Source: Hydractinia symbiolongicarpus (Eukaryota; Cnidaria; Hydrozoa; Anthoathecata; Hydractiniidae). Taken from it: 64,000 nt of DNA. The notes under the pieces are model-generated. The model was not told the DNA's origin and did not search any database. It worked only from the letters and a program-made list of their open reading frames with translations. This document shows positions 37,065-44,927 of this stretch, in pieces; position 1 is the stretch's first letter; every line of letters begins with the position of its first letter. The position numbers and the translations under genes were made by a program. Where the stretch lies: contig NC_079880.1 in assembly GCF_029227915.1 (NCBI RefSeq), forward strand, positions 30,437,501 through 30,501,500. Reading direction: 5' to 3'.

Positions 37065-40000
37065 AATGGCCTCTTGCCAGTGTGGTAATACCATCTTCCA
37101 AAATTATGCGTTTATCATCATCGGCATTGAGCGCCAGTTTGTTTGTTTTCACCGTGTGAACATCATGCTTAATCGATTGAAAGGTCATTTGGGTTCTGTA
37201 AATGTTCTCACCCTCAAACAGACATCTCTTATAATCGGCGAAACCTATGGTCTCCCTCACCACGCATTTCTTCACCCCCTTACATCTCTTACCCTCCCTA
37301 CCACATAGCTGTTTGTATGCGTATGTCTTAGCTCTTAGGGCGATGAACTCAGTCATCACCTTACCACCCAACTCGTCCTTCATCAGCCCAATGATCTTTT
37401 TATTCAAACCTAATGGTAGAGGTCTACCATCTTCCTTATCATACCCAGATGTGTCAAATCTCACAGACACATCGTTCGCGATATCTTTGTAGAAGTCGTC
37501 TGTTTTTATGTGGTAAACGAATGAATCCGTATCCATGTAGCAAAGCTTCACATCATCACCATATTTCGGTCTCATGTAATCATGGTGGAACTCACACATA
37601 ACCATCTTGGATAGATGGAGGATTGTGGGGCCGAGGTAGATCGGTTTGTTCATCTTGATCTTGATCTTGGACATCTCTATCCCCATCAGTGTTTCCGAGA
37701 AATGGATTGCACCCCTGAAGTTTGGCTTCATCACCATTTTCTCATAATTCTTTTGGTTGGTGGCCAAACGTATATCCTTCTGTTTTCGTTGATTCTCCAT
37801 TGTCTTACCAAAGACGGAATTGTTCATCAGCTTGAAGAAATCCTTTTCAAAGTCATTCTTCGACTCCGTGCGCAGCTGTGTATTGAAGTCGATGTAAGGT
37901 TTCAACCATGCGCTCTGATCAAACCTCAGTACCCTATGAACCTTATCCAGAACAAGACCGTGATTCAAAGCTTGAGCAAGCGCACGGATATGAATCACAT
38001 AGTTCCTCTTGTCCGAAAGACATGGTGTCAGCTTCTCGACACCATTGATAACCTTCCTCTCAGGCATGAAAGGAAGATCGTTATGTGTGTCATGAAGATT
38101 ATGTGGATATCTAACATCAACCTCAAGCATGTACCCCTTTTCACCGTTTTCCACAGCCAACTCTGAAATGAGTTCGGGTGTAAATTTACCGGAACAATCC
38201 CACTCAAACCCCCCGGTGGGCATCTTCTGTATCATAGCCCATCCATACAGATTGTTAGCATCAAGATACTGTAGATAGGTTGTATCTTCCGAAGTATTAT
38301 ACATATCACCCATATATGGATTATTTGCCTTCGCGTGTCTGTGAACGGCCTGACAGAGACCGCCCCTAATACCCATCTCCACAAACAGTAACATATCCAT
38401 ATCTGACAACAAATCCAGCTTAACATCTGTCTTTTTCAGGCATGCCTGCCAAGCTAATCCGGGGGCCGTGTAAAAATGAGCGGGATCTAGTTTATAGTTT
38501 TTCAAACATGTCTCTCTGAATGTCTCAAACACATCACTCAGAAGCAGAACATCCGTCTTGAGATAGATATCATGATAAACGCCCATATTTTCAACTTTCA
38601 TGTCCTTCCACACCTTCTGGGAATGCGCATAATCAGCATCGCTGATACCATTCATGTTCAACTTGCTATAAAAGTCATCTTTCGAAGGAAGCCTGGTTTC
38701 ATTAAACCTATCGAATGAATCAACATACTCATATGGGTATACACCCTTCCTTCTCATTATGTTGAATTGCTCATCATTGAAGAATTTTCTAAGGTTTTTA
38801 CACTGATCATCGGATAGATTGTCAGCCAAGGAACCTAATCCTCTTGACATAAATCTAAATGAATCGATGAATCTCAGCTTTATCTTTTTGTCTTTGGTCT
38901 CACCATTTTTGTTGGTGTATTCACCAACCTTAACATCGGTAGAGAAAGAGATATATTTCTCTTTATTTTCAGCGATTACACTCATACCACCTTCTCCATA
39001 CTTCTTCGCAAGCTCTTTGATAAATAGATGCGCATCATATCCGCTCAGATTATGGAAGACAACCGGAATATAATTAGGCACCTTGTAACGGAGATTACAT
39101 TCCATGTGTGCCGATCCACGAAACTTTCCGGTAAAATGACAGTGATCCCTGACCTTGATGTCATCATCACCAAATTCTCTCATACAGATGTGGCAGTTGG
39201 TGGAATTTTCATATCCATCAAGTTCTTCATCGGTTAGATCTTGCATACCAAGTTGTGGAAACATGTTGTATAACCTTTTCGCCTCGGAAACCACATGATC
39301 CACAAAGCGCGGAACACAGTCATCACCACGGTAAAGCTTCAGAGGGTCCAAAACTTCACCATGAGCATATTTACTATAACAACAGAATCCGGTGGGGATA
39401 TGTTTACCAACTTTCTCGGTGGACGATCCACACTCTATCTCTTCAGGTTTTGTAAAAGCTTCAAAATCGGCATACATGATGAATGGGGCTTTGAGCTGGT
39501 ACTGACCGTGGGTGAAGGTTAAGGTGCTACCCTCCTTAGGGAGTTGAATATTAACGGCATCGTTATTCTTACAATACTCAAAGTGCTCATCCCTTTTCCG
39601 TTCGCTTGGAAAACCAGAGAGACAATTCAAGCAATAATGCTCTTTATGTTCATGCTTTGAGTTGGCCTTGCTCAGGACACCGCTCAGGTTCTTAACAGCG
39701 ATATAATGCCTCTTATCCCCTTCACACAGTAAAAACAAAACAACCGTCTCATCCCGGTCAAGATGCTTCGACATTCGACACATATAGACACCCTCTATGT
39801 CATCTTTTGTCAAAACATGCACGGCGATATCAGGGTTCCTTCTCTCAAATAAATCTATCTTGTTTAGAGCCATTGGGAAAGTTAGACCACCCCAATTGCA
39901 CTTGTCTTCAAACTTCTTAAGGTTTGAGATTCGTTCAGGATGATTATTAATCTTATCATGATTGAGAGCAGCGATAACGGCCCATTTGAAGCATTCTTCA

Positions 40001-41103
40001 TCCTCGTTATGTGGGTTAATCACAGATCGCTTTCCACTGAAATTCTTGGGTAGCGGTAAGTAAGAACTACCTCTCGTTAATTTTAGCTTATGAAAGTCCA
40101 CATGCATATGCAAGATTTTATCGATTGTGAACCCACTGGCGGGTAGAGCAGGGTTTTCAATCTGCTCGATTATCTTATTACGGATCCGATCAAAAACATT
40201 AGAAATGTCATCGTTGGAATGTAATACCTCCATATAGCTATTGAACGCTTTGTCAACATATACACGTGGGGCATCGGTCGAGCCGGTGTCCTCCTTTACC
40301 CATTTCACCCACAGTGTAGCCTGAGTCTTCAGCGACTTCTTCTGCCTGAGCACTTCCTTCATCAACCTCTTAACGATAGGCTTAAGCTGTTTGAGAAAGA
40401 CCTTGACATTCCTCTTCTTACCATCCGAGTTTATCTTGAAACGTTTGTATGAACGGTCAAACGCCTCCTCAATGGGAGTATAGGGGTTTTCCTCTTTCAC
40501 CTCTTTCACCTCTTCCTCTCCACTGCCCTTTTTATACAAACCCATGATCTTATCCTTCATGGTTTTGAAAGCTTTTGTTGTTTTATCTTTAATAGCCTTA
40601 GGTACATGTTTCGTCAACCAGTCTCTCCATTCAATCAACTTGCTTTTCACTATAGGTCTGGTTTTAGCCATTTCTTCCTGCTCAAAAATATCCATGTCAG
40701 AGCCAGATCTAAATGGTCTAGGTCTCGGTCTCGGTGTTGGTATGGGTACAGATCCATCGGATCCTAGAAAACTCCCCAGAGATTTGATTGATGTAGGTGG
40801 TACATGTATGGCGGGACTAGATGTTGGTAAAGGGCTGTAGAGTCTAGGCGGTCCGGTGTATCTAGGTGCCGGTATCGGTCTCGACACCGGTCTAGGTGCC
40901 GGTCTCGGTCTCGGTCTCGGTCTAGGTCTCGACACCGGTACGGGTCTCGAGGGTCTCGGCATGGGTACCGGTCTAACCGGTGCTGAAACGGTAGTTGGTC
41001 CCAATAATTCGATAATCTCGGCCTTTCTGAGCTTTGCGTAGCCATGTAGGCCGCGTTCCTTAGCGAGTTTTCTTAATTCAGCAAAGGTATTTCTCGAAGT
41101 CAT
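37051..41103 (-). CDS. POLB: protein-primed family B DNA polymerase (Polinton POLB)
   Basis: This 1350-aa protein replicates the element from a protein primer at the terminal repeats. Residues 6-35 form a SAP-like DNA-binding motif (ELRKLAKERGLHGYAKLRKA), followed by a Pro/Arg-rich stretch (41-134). A CxxC...HxxxC zinc finger lies at 491-511. The 3'-5' exonuclease motifs are YADFEAF (D546, E548), NLSGYDAHLF (D690) and YLKTDVLLLSDVF (851-857). An HNH-like CxxC...HCH...C insert lies at 637-669. Polymerase motifs are A, YLDANNLYGWAM (D948); B, KLMNNSVFGKTMEN; C, YMDTDSF (D1191, D1193); and KTY (1259). All catalytic residues are present. The final codons and stop lie in the left terminal repeat. 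A 30-bp promoter-like block upstream (41111-41140) is shared with the divergent SAP-RING gene. Confidence 0.95.
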   Translation of the reverse strand: MTSRNTFAELRKLAKERGLHGYAKLRKAEIIELLGPTTVSAPVRPVPMPRPSRPVPVSRPRPRPRPRPAPRPVSRPIPAPRYTGPPRLYSPLPTSSPAIHVPPTSIKSLGSFLGSDGSVPIPTPRPRPRPFRSGSDMDIFEQEEMAKTRPIVKSKLIEWRDWLTKHVPKAIKDKTTKAFKTMKDKIMGLYKKGSGEEEVKEVKEENPYTPIEEAFDRSYKRFKINSDGKKRNVKVFLKQLKPIVKRLMKEVLRQKKSLKTQATLWVKWVKEDTGSTDAPRVYVDKAFNSYMEVLHSNDDISNVFDRIRNKIIEQIENPALPASGFTIDKILHMHVDFHKLKLTRGSSYLPLPKNFSGKRSVINPHNEDEECFKWAVIAALNHDKINNHPERISNLKKFEDKCNWGGLTFPMALNKIDLFERRNPDIAVHVLTKDDIEGVYMCRMSKHLDRDETVVLFLLCEGDKRHYIAVKNLSGVLSKANSKHEHKEHYCLNCLSGFPSERKRDEHFEYCKNNDAVNIQLPKEGSTLTFTHGQYQLKAPFIMYADFEAFTKPEEIECGSSTEKVGKHIPTGFCCYSKYAHGEVLDPLKLYRGDDCVPRFVDHVVSEAKRLYNMFPQLGMQDLTDEELDGYENSTNCHICMREFGDDDIKVRDHCHFTGKFRGSAHMECNLRYKVPNYIPVVFHNLSGYDAHLFIKELAKKYGEGGMSVIAENKEKYISFSTDVKVGEYTNKNGETKDKKIKLRFIDSFRFMSRGLGSLADNLSDDQCKNLRKFFNDEQFNIMRRKGVYPYEYVDSFDRFNETRLPSKDDFYSKLNMNGISDADYAHSQKVWKDMKVENMGVYHDIYLKTDVLLLSDVFETFRETCLKNYKLDPAHFYTAPGLAWQACLKKTDVKLDLLSDMDMLLFVEMGIRGGLCQAVHRHAKANNPYMGDMYNTSEDTTYLQYLDANNLYGWAMIQKMPTGGFEWDCSGKFTPELISELAVENGEKGYMLEVDVRYPHNLHDTHNDLPFMPERKVINGVEKLTPCLSDKRNYVIHIRALAQALNHGLVLDKVHRVLRFDQSAWLKPYIDFNTQLRTESKNDFEKDFFKLMNNSVFGKTMENQRKQKDIRLATNQKNYEKMVMKPNFRGAIHFSETLMGIEMSKIKIKMNKPIYLGPTILHLSKMVMCEFHHDYMRPKYGDDVKLCYMDTDSFVYHIKTDDFYKDIANDVSVRFDTSGYDKEDGRPLPLGLNKKIIGLMKDELGGKVMTEFIALRAKTYAYKQLCGREGKRCKGVKKCVVRETIGFADYKRCLFEGENIYRTQMTFQSIKHDVHTVKTNKLALNADDDKRIILEDGITTLARGHYRHT

Positions 41104-41110
41104 GCTTGCG

Positions 41111-41140
41111 TATGATATACGAATACAGAATCTTTAACCC
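41111..41140 (-). promoter_or_regulatory. promoter-like block upstream of POLB, shared with SAP-RING gene
   Basis: On the minus strand this reads GGGTTAAAGATTCTG then TATTCGTATATCATA, 8 bases before the POLB ATG. An identical 30-base copy in inverted orientation lies at 41381-41410 just upstream of the SAP-RING ATG. Identity over 30 bases in otherwise different upstream regions suggests a duplicated promoter and initiator. Confidence 0.6.
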
Positions 41141-41290
41141 TTTTTTTAAAAAAAATCGTAAACCGTGTTGGAGGGTCATGAGTGTCCTAGTTTGTGGTTG
41201 CCACACCGTGCTAAAATTGTAGTAAAACACGCTAAAACACACAGAGTGCCGATCCACCGTGGGTGAGTATCCATCGACACCACGGGATTT

Positions 41291-41314
41291 TTTGTTACCC
41301 GCCCGAGTAACAAA
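41291..41314. terminator. GTTAC-type palindrome (copy 1)
   Basis: TTTGTTAC and GTAACAAA arms around CCGCCCGA, with GC pairs possible in the centre. This copy sits between the divergent POLB and SAP-RING genes. It corresponds to the one at 44535 in the inverted-duplicate block, where it follows a SAP gene, so here its gene seems to have been lost. Confidence 0.55.
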
Positions 41315-41380
41315 GGCCAGGAATTCGCGGAGATATCCATGGCGTGCTAATCGCCAACCTCAAATACGATCTATAAAATC

Positions 41381-41410
41381 GGGTTAAAGATTCTGTATTC
41401 GTATATCATA
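41381..41410 (+). promoter_or_regulatory. promoter-like block upstream of SAP-RING gene
   Basis: Identical to the block before POLB, in inverted orientation. It is preceded by a TATA-like CTATAAAATC at 41371-41380. Sequence further upstream (about 41325-41375: GAGATATCCATGGCGTG... CAAATACGATCTATAAA) also matches the region upstream of the minus-strand RING gene at 44424. Confidence 0.6.
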
Positions 41411-41417
41411 TCCAACC

Positions 41418-41894
41418 ATGTCTTCACCGATCGTACGCGCCCTCACCTACAGCAGAGAATATATTGATGACTTTAGTCTTTTCACGCTCCCTGATTTAAG
41501 AGCCAGAGCGAGGTACCTTGGCCTACATGGATACTCGCGGCTCAGAAGGGCTGAGCTTATCAGATTATTATTATCGATTGATCTATCGCATTATTTCCGC
41601 CGGATAGCAATCGAGAGTGTTCCGACACCTAGACCGACACCACCCACCTACAGTAGAGAATATATTGATGACTTTAGTCTTTTCACGGTCCGTGATTTAC
41701 GAAACCGAGCGGGTTTCCTCGGCGCATCTAGATACTCGCATCTAAGAAGGGACGAGCTTATCCAATTATTATTATCAATAGATCATACTCATTATAATGA
41801 GCCCGGACCCACCAGACCACCTCCATTTCAACAACCGGCACCTGGATCGGTACCAGCACAGCTTGACATTGATGAAGATGAGGACGATGATTAG
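41418..41894 (+). CDS. tandem SAP-like domain protein, upstream half of SAP-RING frame
   Basis: This 158-aa protein has two repeats of a YSREYIDDFSLF block followed by a SAP-like helix-turn-helix (LPDLRARARYLGLHGYSRLR and VRDLRNRAGFLGASRYSHLR, about residues 16-50 and 82-118). A Pro-rich linker and an acidic tail (DIDEDEDDD) follow. SAP modules bind AT-rich DNA. The frame stops at a TAG (41892-41894). The very next codons continue in frame with sequence matching the acidic/RING half of the minus-strand RING protein, so the two may be one gene interrupted by a stop or joined by readthrough. The ATG at 41418 follows the shared promoter block. Confidence 0.75.
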   Translation: MSSPIVRALTYSREYIDDFSLFTLPDLRARARYLGLHGYSRLRRAELIRLLLSIDLSHYFRRIAIESVPTPRPTPPTYSREYIDDFSLFTVRDLRNRAGFLGASRYSHLRRDELIQLLLSIDHTHYNEPGPTRPPPFQQPAPGSVPAQLDIDEDEDDD

Positions 41895-42134
41895 AAGAGG
41901 ACGACGAGGACAAGAGCGCTGATTGATCGTGATTTTTTTAGTGATGACGATGATGACCTAGATGAAGATGATAGATGTATCATTTGTCTTTCTAAAAGAA
42001 AGAGCGCAACCTTTGTTCATGATAGAACGGGACATTGCTGCTGCTGTTTATCGTGCGCATATAAATTGGAAAAGGGGGAAGATAATTGTCCCGTGTGTCG
42101 AGCGCCAATAGATTTTGTCATTAGACAATATTGA
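41895..42134 (+). pseudogene. MDM2-type RING half behind in-frame TAG
   Basis: Directly after the TAG, 79 codons run without ATG to a TGA at 42132. They match the C-terminal third of the minus-strand RING protein at 43687-44424: KRTTRTRALIDRDFF, an Asp-rich stretch, then the RING (CIICLSKRKSA, FVHDRTGHCCCCLSC, NCPVCRAP) and the end IDFVIRQY. All eight metal ligands are present. Without readthrough of the TAG or an internal start this half cannot be made. It may therefore be a dead fragment, or the second half of a readthrough SAP-acidic-RING protein of 238 residues. The TAG replaces an acidic residue in the other copy. Confidence 0.65.
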
Positions 42135-42150
42135 ACATGAATTCCCGATA

Positions 42151-42174
42151 TTTGTTACCCGCCCGAGTAACAAA
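42151..42174. terminator. GTTAC-type palindrome (copy 2) between convergent genes
   Basis: TTTGTTAC...GTAACAAA, identical to copy 1, 16 bases after the SAP-RING TGA and 118 bases before the integrase stop on the other strand. The position fits a shared 3'-end signal. Confidence 0.65.
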
Positions 42175-42292
42175 AATCCTGAGGTGTCGATCGTCCCCCA
42201 AGACTGAGCCATAGCGGCCATATCTGCCGACCACCCTGCGCGATCCCCAGCATCATCTTTACCAGAAACAGGTAAAGATATCGCCCCCTTTT

Positions 42293-43270
42293 TCACCAAC
42301 CTTGCACATAATCAGGAGGTAATTCTGTATCTTCAGGTATTAACATCAATTCCTCTTTTACAAAAGCCCGTCCGGGTCCGTCTTGAACATAGTACATTAC
42401 ACGGTTACCAGGTTGCGCTATTACCTCACGCAATCTATATGTGTTTTTCGACCATATTCTATCGGTTGCCCGTCTCCGCCCATCATCATGCTCTTCACCA
42501 GTTTGTAGTAGATATCTATACAGGCCATCTTTTGGTAATTCTACTTCAGGTGGATAATTCTCTTGATTAACCAGAGGCACCTCTTTCATTATAATAGCAT
42601 CTTTTGGTTTCATACCAATCATCTGCGTCTTTGTATCGTTTAGCCTATCAATCAGTTTATACAGATGCTTAACCCATGTAGATGATACCTTTTCAGAATC
42701 ATTCAGTTCTTGAGCATCTTGTATTTTGAATAAATTTTCCGCAAGTATCTTGTTCAACGCCTCAACAAAAGCTGTGTGCGTATGCTTATATTTTGTAGTC
42801 GCCCTTTTAATTTCAACCTTATGCTTCTCCAACAGCTTTGTCACATCTGCTTTGAATTCTGAACCGTTATCACATTGGAAAGTTTTTGGATAAGTTAATG
42901 GTCCGGCCTTGTAGATGTCTTCAATCATAGCGGCAACCTCTTTGGCTTTCTTAGTCCTCAAAGGTCGGGCTACCTTGTATCTGGAAGCAGCATCGATTCC
43001 CGACAAAATGTACTTATATTTATTACCATACAGTATGTCACCGGGCATGTACAATAAATCGAATTGATGTAAATCATTAGGGGTGGTAACTTCATAATGT
43101 GGTCTTTCAACATGTTTTGGGGCGGGTAAATGTACTTGCCAAAATGCTTGTTTTGATAGCCACTTCTTAATCTCCTTTGGTTTGAAGCCGAATCCTCTTA
43201 AATTCTGAACAGCCTTTTGTCCTTTCCATAAATTTTGAGGTTGATAGTAAGTCTCTTGAAGTTTTGACAT
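42293..43270 (-). CDS. INT: Polinton integrase (retroviral-type, DD35E)
   Basis: A 325-aa integrase that inserts the element's linear DNA into the host genome and makes the 6-bp target duplication. The RVE core has D71 (HQFDLLYMPGD), D134 (FQCDNGSEF) and E170 (TAFVEALNK). D134 and E170 are separated by exactly 35 residues. The C-terminal region (DRIWSKNTYRL, GNRVMYYVQDG, AFVKEELMLIP) is the part typical of Polinton integrases. I do not see the N-terminal HHCC zinc finger of retroviral integrases. ATG at 43270. The gene lies between the two arms of the inverted-duplicate accessory island and converges with the SAP-RING gene. Confidence 0.92.
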   Translation of the reverse strand: MSKLQETYYQPQNLWKGQKAVQNLRGFGFKPKEIKKWLSKQAFWQVHLPAPKHVERPHYEVTTPNDLHQFDLLYMPGDILYGNKYKYILSGIDAASRYKVARPLRTKKAKEVAAMIEDIYKAGPLTYPKTFQCDNGSEFKADVTKLLEKHKVEIKRATTKYKHTHTAFVEALNKILAENLFKIQDAQELNDSEKVSSTWVKHLYKLIDRLNDTKTQMIGMKPKDAIIMKEVPLVNQENYPPEVELPKDGLYRYLLQTGEEHDDGRRRATDRIWSKNTYRLREVIAQPGNRVMYYVQDGPGRAFVKEELMLIPEDTELPPDYVQGW

Positions 43271-43321
43271 GTTTTATTTATGCACACCTTTATTTATCTC
43301 CTTTTTGTTATGATGTGGAAC

Positions 43322-43352
43322 GATAAAAGTGCTTAAAGTTTTTATATGTATA
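43322..43352 (+). promoter_or_regulatory. promoter-like block of SAP protein gene (copy A)
   Basis: Contains ACGATAAAAGTGCTTAAAG followed by TTTTTA, 15-20 bases before the ATG region. The same block lies upstream of the inverted copy (about 44863-44889 on the minus strand), while the spacer next to the ATG has diverged. This conservation suggests it directs expression. Confidence 0.5.
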
Positions 43353-43365
43353 TGTATATGCGTAT

Positions 43366-43635
43366 ATGTCGGACATGAATACCACACCAGACTACAAATT
43401 GATGAAACTGCGAGAGTTGCAAGAGGTTGCTAAATCCCGCGGAATTAAGTATATCGTGGGTATGAGAAAGGCTAAACTGGTTGAGGTGATTGAGAAGAAT
43501 GATCTCGACCCATCCTACACCATCGATCCGGATACCAAACGGCAACGGTACGGATACTATTCAAGGTGGAGGACGAAAAACAGGGAGGCATATCTAAAAG
43601 CTCAAAAACGTTATAACGACAAAAGATCTAAGTGA
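43366..43635 (+). CDS. small SAP-domain protein (copy A)
   Basis: An 89-aa basic protein. Residues 11-46 form a SAP-like motif (LMKLRELQEVAKSRGIKYIV... KLVEVIEKND), with the spacing of two helices joined by a glycine turn. The C-terminal half (YTIDPDTKRQRYGYYSRWR... QKRYNDKRSK) is rich in Tyr, Lys and Arg, consistent with nucleic acid binding. An inverted paralogue at 44571-44840 differs at about a fifth of residues, so both copies appear maintained as proteins. Role in the element unknown; DNA or chromatin tethering is an inference. Confidence 0.8.
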   Translation: MSDMNTTPDYKLMKLRELQEVAKSRGIKYIVGMRKAKLVEVIEKNDLDPSYTIDPDTKRQRYGYYSRWRTKNREAYLKAQKRYNDKRSK

Positions 43636-43646
43636 TTGTGCGCATT

Positions 43647-43670
43647 TTTGTTACTCGGGCGGGTAACAAA
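43647..43670. terminator. GTTAC-type palindrome (copy 3) between convergent genes
   Basis: TTTGTTACTCG / CGGGTAACAAA gives an 11-pair stem (one G-T) with a two-base loop. It lies 11 bases after the SAP protein stop and 16 bases before the RING gene stop on the opposite strand. Confidence 0.65.
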
Positions 43671-43686
43671 GGCCGGGAATTCGCGT

Positions 43687-44424
43687 TCAATATTGTCTAA
43701 TGACAAAATCTATTGGCGCTCGACACACGGGACATTTATCCCTCCTATTATTCTCCAATTTATATGCACATGATAGACAGCAGCAGCAATGTCCCGTTCT
43801 ACCATGAACAATGGTTGCGCTCTTTCTTTTAGAAAGACAAATTATGCATTTGTCCTCGTCCTCTAGGTCATCATCGTCATCACTAAAAAAATCACGATCA
43901 ATCAGCGCTCTTGTCCTCGTCGTCCTCTTCTCATCGTCGTACTCCTCTTCCTCTTCTTCCTCCTCTTCCTCCTCATCGTTGTACTCCTCTTCCTCTTCCT
44001 CCTCATCGTTGTACTCCTCTTCCTCTTCCTCCTCTTCCTCCTCATCGTCGTACTCCTCGACATCATCTATGTCCATATATGTCCATATTTCATACGGACC
44101 CGTGGCGACTGCATAGACGCGCGCTTCTATTATGGGAGTTCCATAGTATCCGAGTCCGACTCCTCCGGTGCGTAAGACACTTCGAGCTTTTACGTGTTCT
44201 ATAATATCATCATAGGATTTATGATCAGAGTCCGGACCGATCCCCTCAAAGTCATCATATTGTAGTTCCAATATTTCGACCATGTTCAGTAATTCTTCGC
44301 AACAAGATCTGCTGGATGCGGAATTCAGGCATGGGTCTATTGTGCGGCCGAAATATTCGTCCGCCCAGGAGCCGAATCTTTCGAGGAACTGTCGGTTTTC
44401 GTCATCTGTAAATCTCGACGTCAT
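43687..44424 (-). CDS. MDM2-type RING finger protein with acidic region
   Basis: A 245-aa protein, probably an E3 ubiquitin ligase. Residues 1-120 are of unknown fold. Residues 121-165 are almost pure Glu/Asp with Tyr and Asn (GAG-rich repeat). The C-terminal RING has ligands C193, C196, H207, H212, C216, C219, C231, C234. This C2-H2-C4 order, the VHGRTGH core and the short hydrophobic tail after CPVC (IDFVIRQY at the very C terminus) are those of MDM2/MDMX rather than of IAP or TRIM RINGs. MDM2 also has an acidic domain before its RING. No p53-binding SWIB domain is recognisable. The ATG at 44424 begins MTSR, as does POLB, and follows a TATA-like box. Capture from a host gene is an inference. 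Confidence 0.8.
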   Translation of the reverse strand: MTSRFTDDENRQFLERFGSWADEYFGRTIDPCLNSASSRSCCEELLNMVEILELQYDDFEGIGPDSDHKSYDDIIEHVKARSVLRTGGVGLGYYGTPIIEARVYAVATGPYEIWTYMDIDDVEEYDDEEEEEEEEEEYNDEEEEEEEYNDEEEEEEEEEEEYDDEKRTTRTRALIDRDFFSDDDDDLEDEDKCIICLSKRKSATIVHGRTGHCCCCLSCAYKLENNRRDKCPVCRAPIDFVIRQY

Positions 44425-44534
44425 GGTTGGATATGATATGATATGATATACGATATAGGAATTTTTATTCCAATTTTTATAGATCGTATTTGAGGTTAGC
44501 GATCCGCACGCCATGGATATCTCCACCCACCGAT

Positions 44535-44558
44535 ATTTGTTACCCGTACGAGTAACAA
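44535..44558. terminator. GTTAC-type palindrome (copy 4)
   Basis: TTTGTTAC CCGTACGA GTAACAAA, with a CGTACG centre that is itself palindromic. It lies 13 bases after the stop of the minus-strand SAP gene (44571) and upstream of the RING gene. Confidence 0.6.
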
Positions 44559-44570
44559 AAATGCGCACAA

Positions 44571-44840
44571 TCACTTAGATCTCTTGTCGTTATAACGTTT
44601 TTGACATTTCAGGTACGCCTCCCTGTTTTTCTCCCTCCAGCCGGTACAGTATCCATACCATCCCCGCTTGGTATCCGGATCTATGGTGTATGACGGATCC
44701 AGATCATTCTTCTCAATCACCTCAATCAGCCTGGCCTTTTTCATCGCGCAAATATACTTCACCCCACGAGCTTTGGCAATCTCTCGCAACTCTCGAAGTT
44801 TCATCAATTTGTAGTCCGGCGTGGTATTCATGTCCGACAT
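44571..44840 (-). CDS. small SAP-domain protein (copy B)
   Basis: An 89-aa inverted paralogue of the 43366 gene with the same layout: MSDMNTTPDYKLMKLREL, SAP motif, then YTIDPDTKRGWYGY and the C-terminal YNDKRSK. I start at 44840 because this ATG aligns with the start of copy A. The frame extends 13 codons upstream to another ATG at 44879, which overlaps the conserved promoter-like block. Substitutions are mostly conservative (VAKSRGIKYI versus IAKARGVKYI), suggesting selection on protein. Confidence 0.78.
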   Translation of the reverse strand: MSDMNTTPDYKLMKLRELREIAKARGVKYICAMKKARLIEVIEKNDLDPSYTIDPDTKRGWYGYCTGWREKNREAYLKCQKRYNDKRSK

Positions 44841-44927
44841 ATTATGGCATATACATGTACGGCTAAAAACTTTAAGCACTTTTATCGTACCACACGAAAT
44901 ATGCGAGCGGTGTACATGCGCACATCA

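Noticed and set aside
37048-40840. Several plus-strand frames of 60-183 codons
   Set aside because: Shadows of the polymerase gene, whose catalytic motifs are on the minus strand.
43811-44204. Ser-rich and Pro/Leu-rich plus-strand frames
   Set aside because: Antisense shadows of the Glu/Asp repeat in the RING gene.
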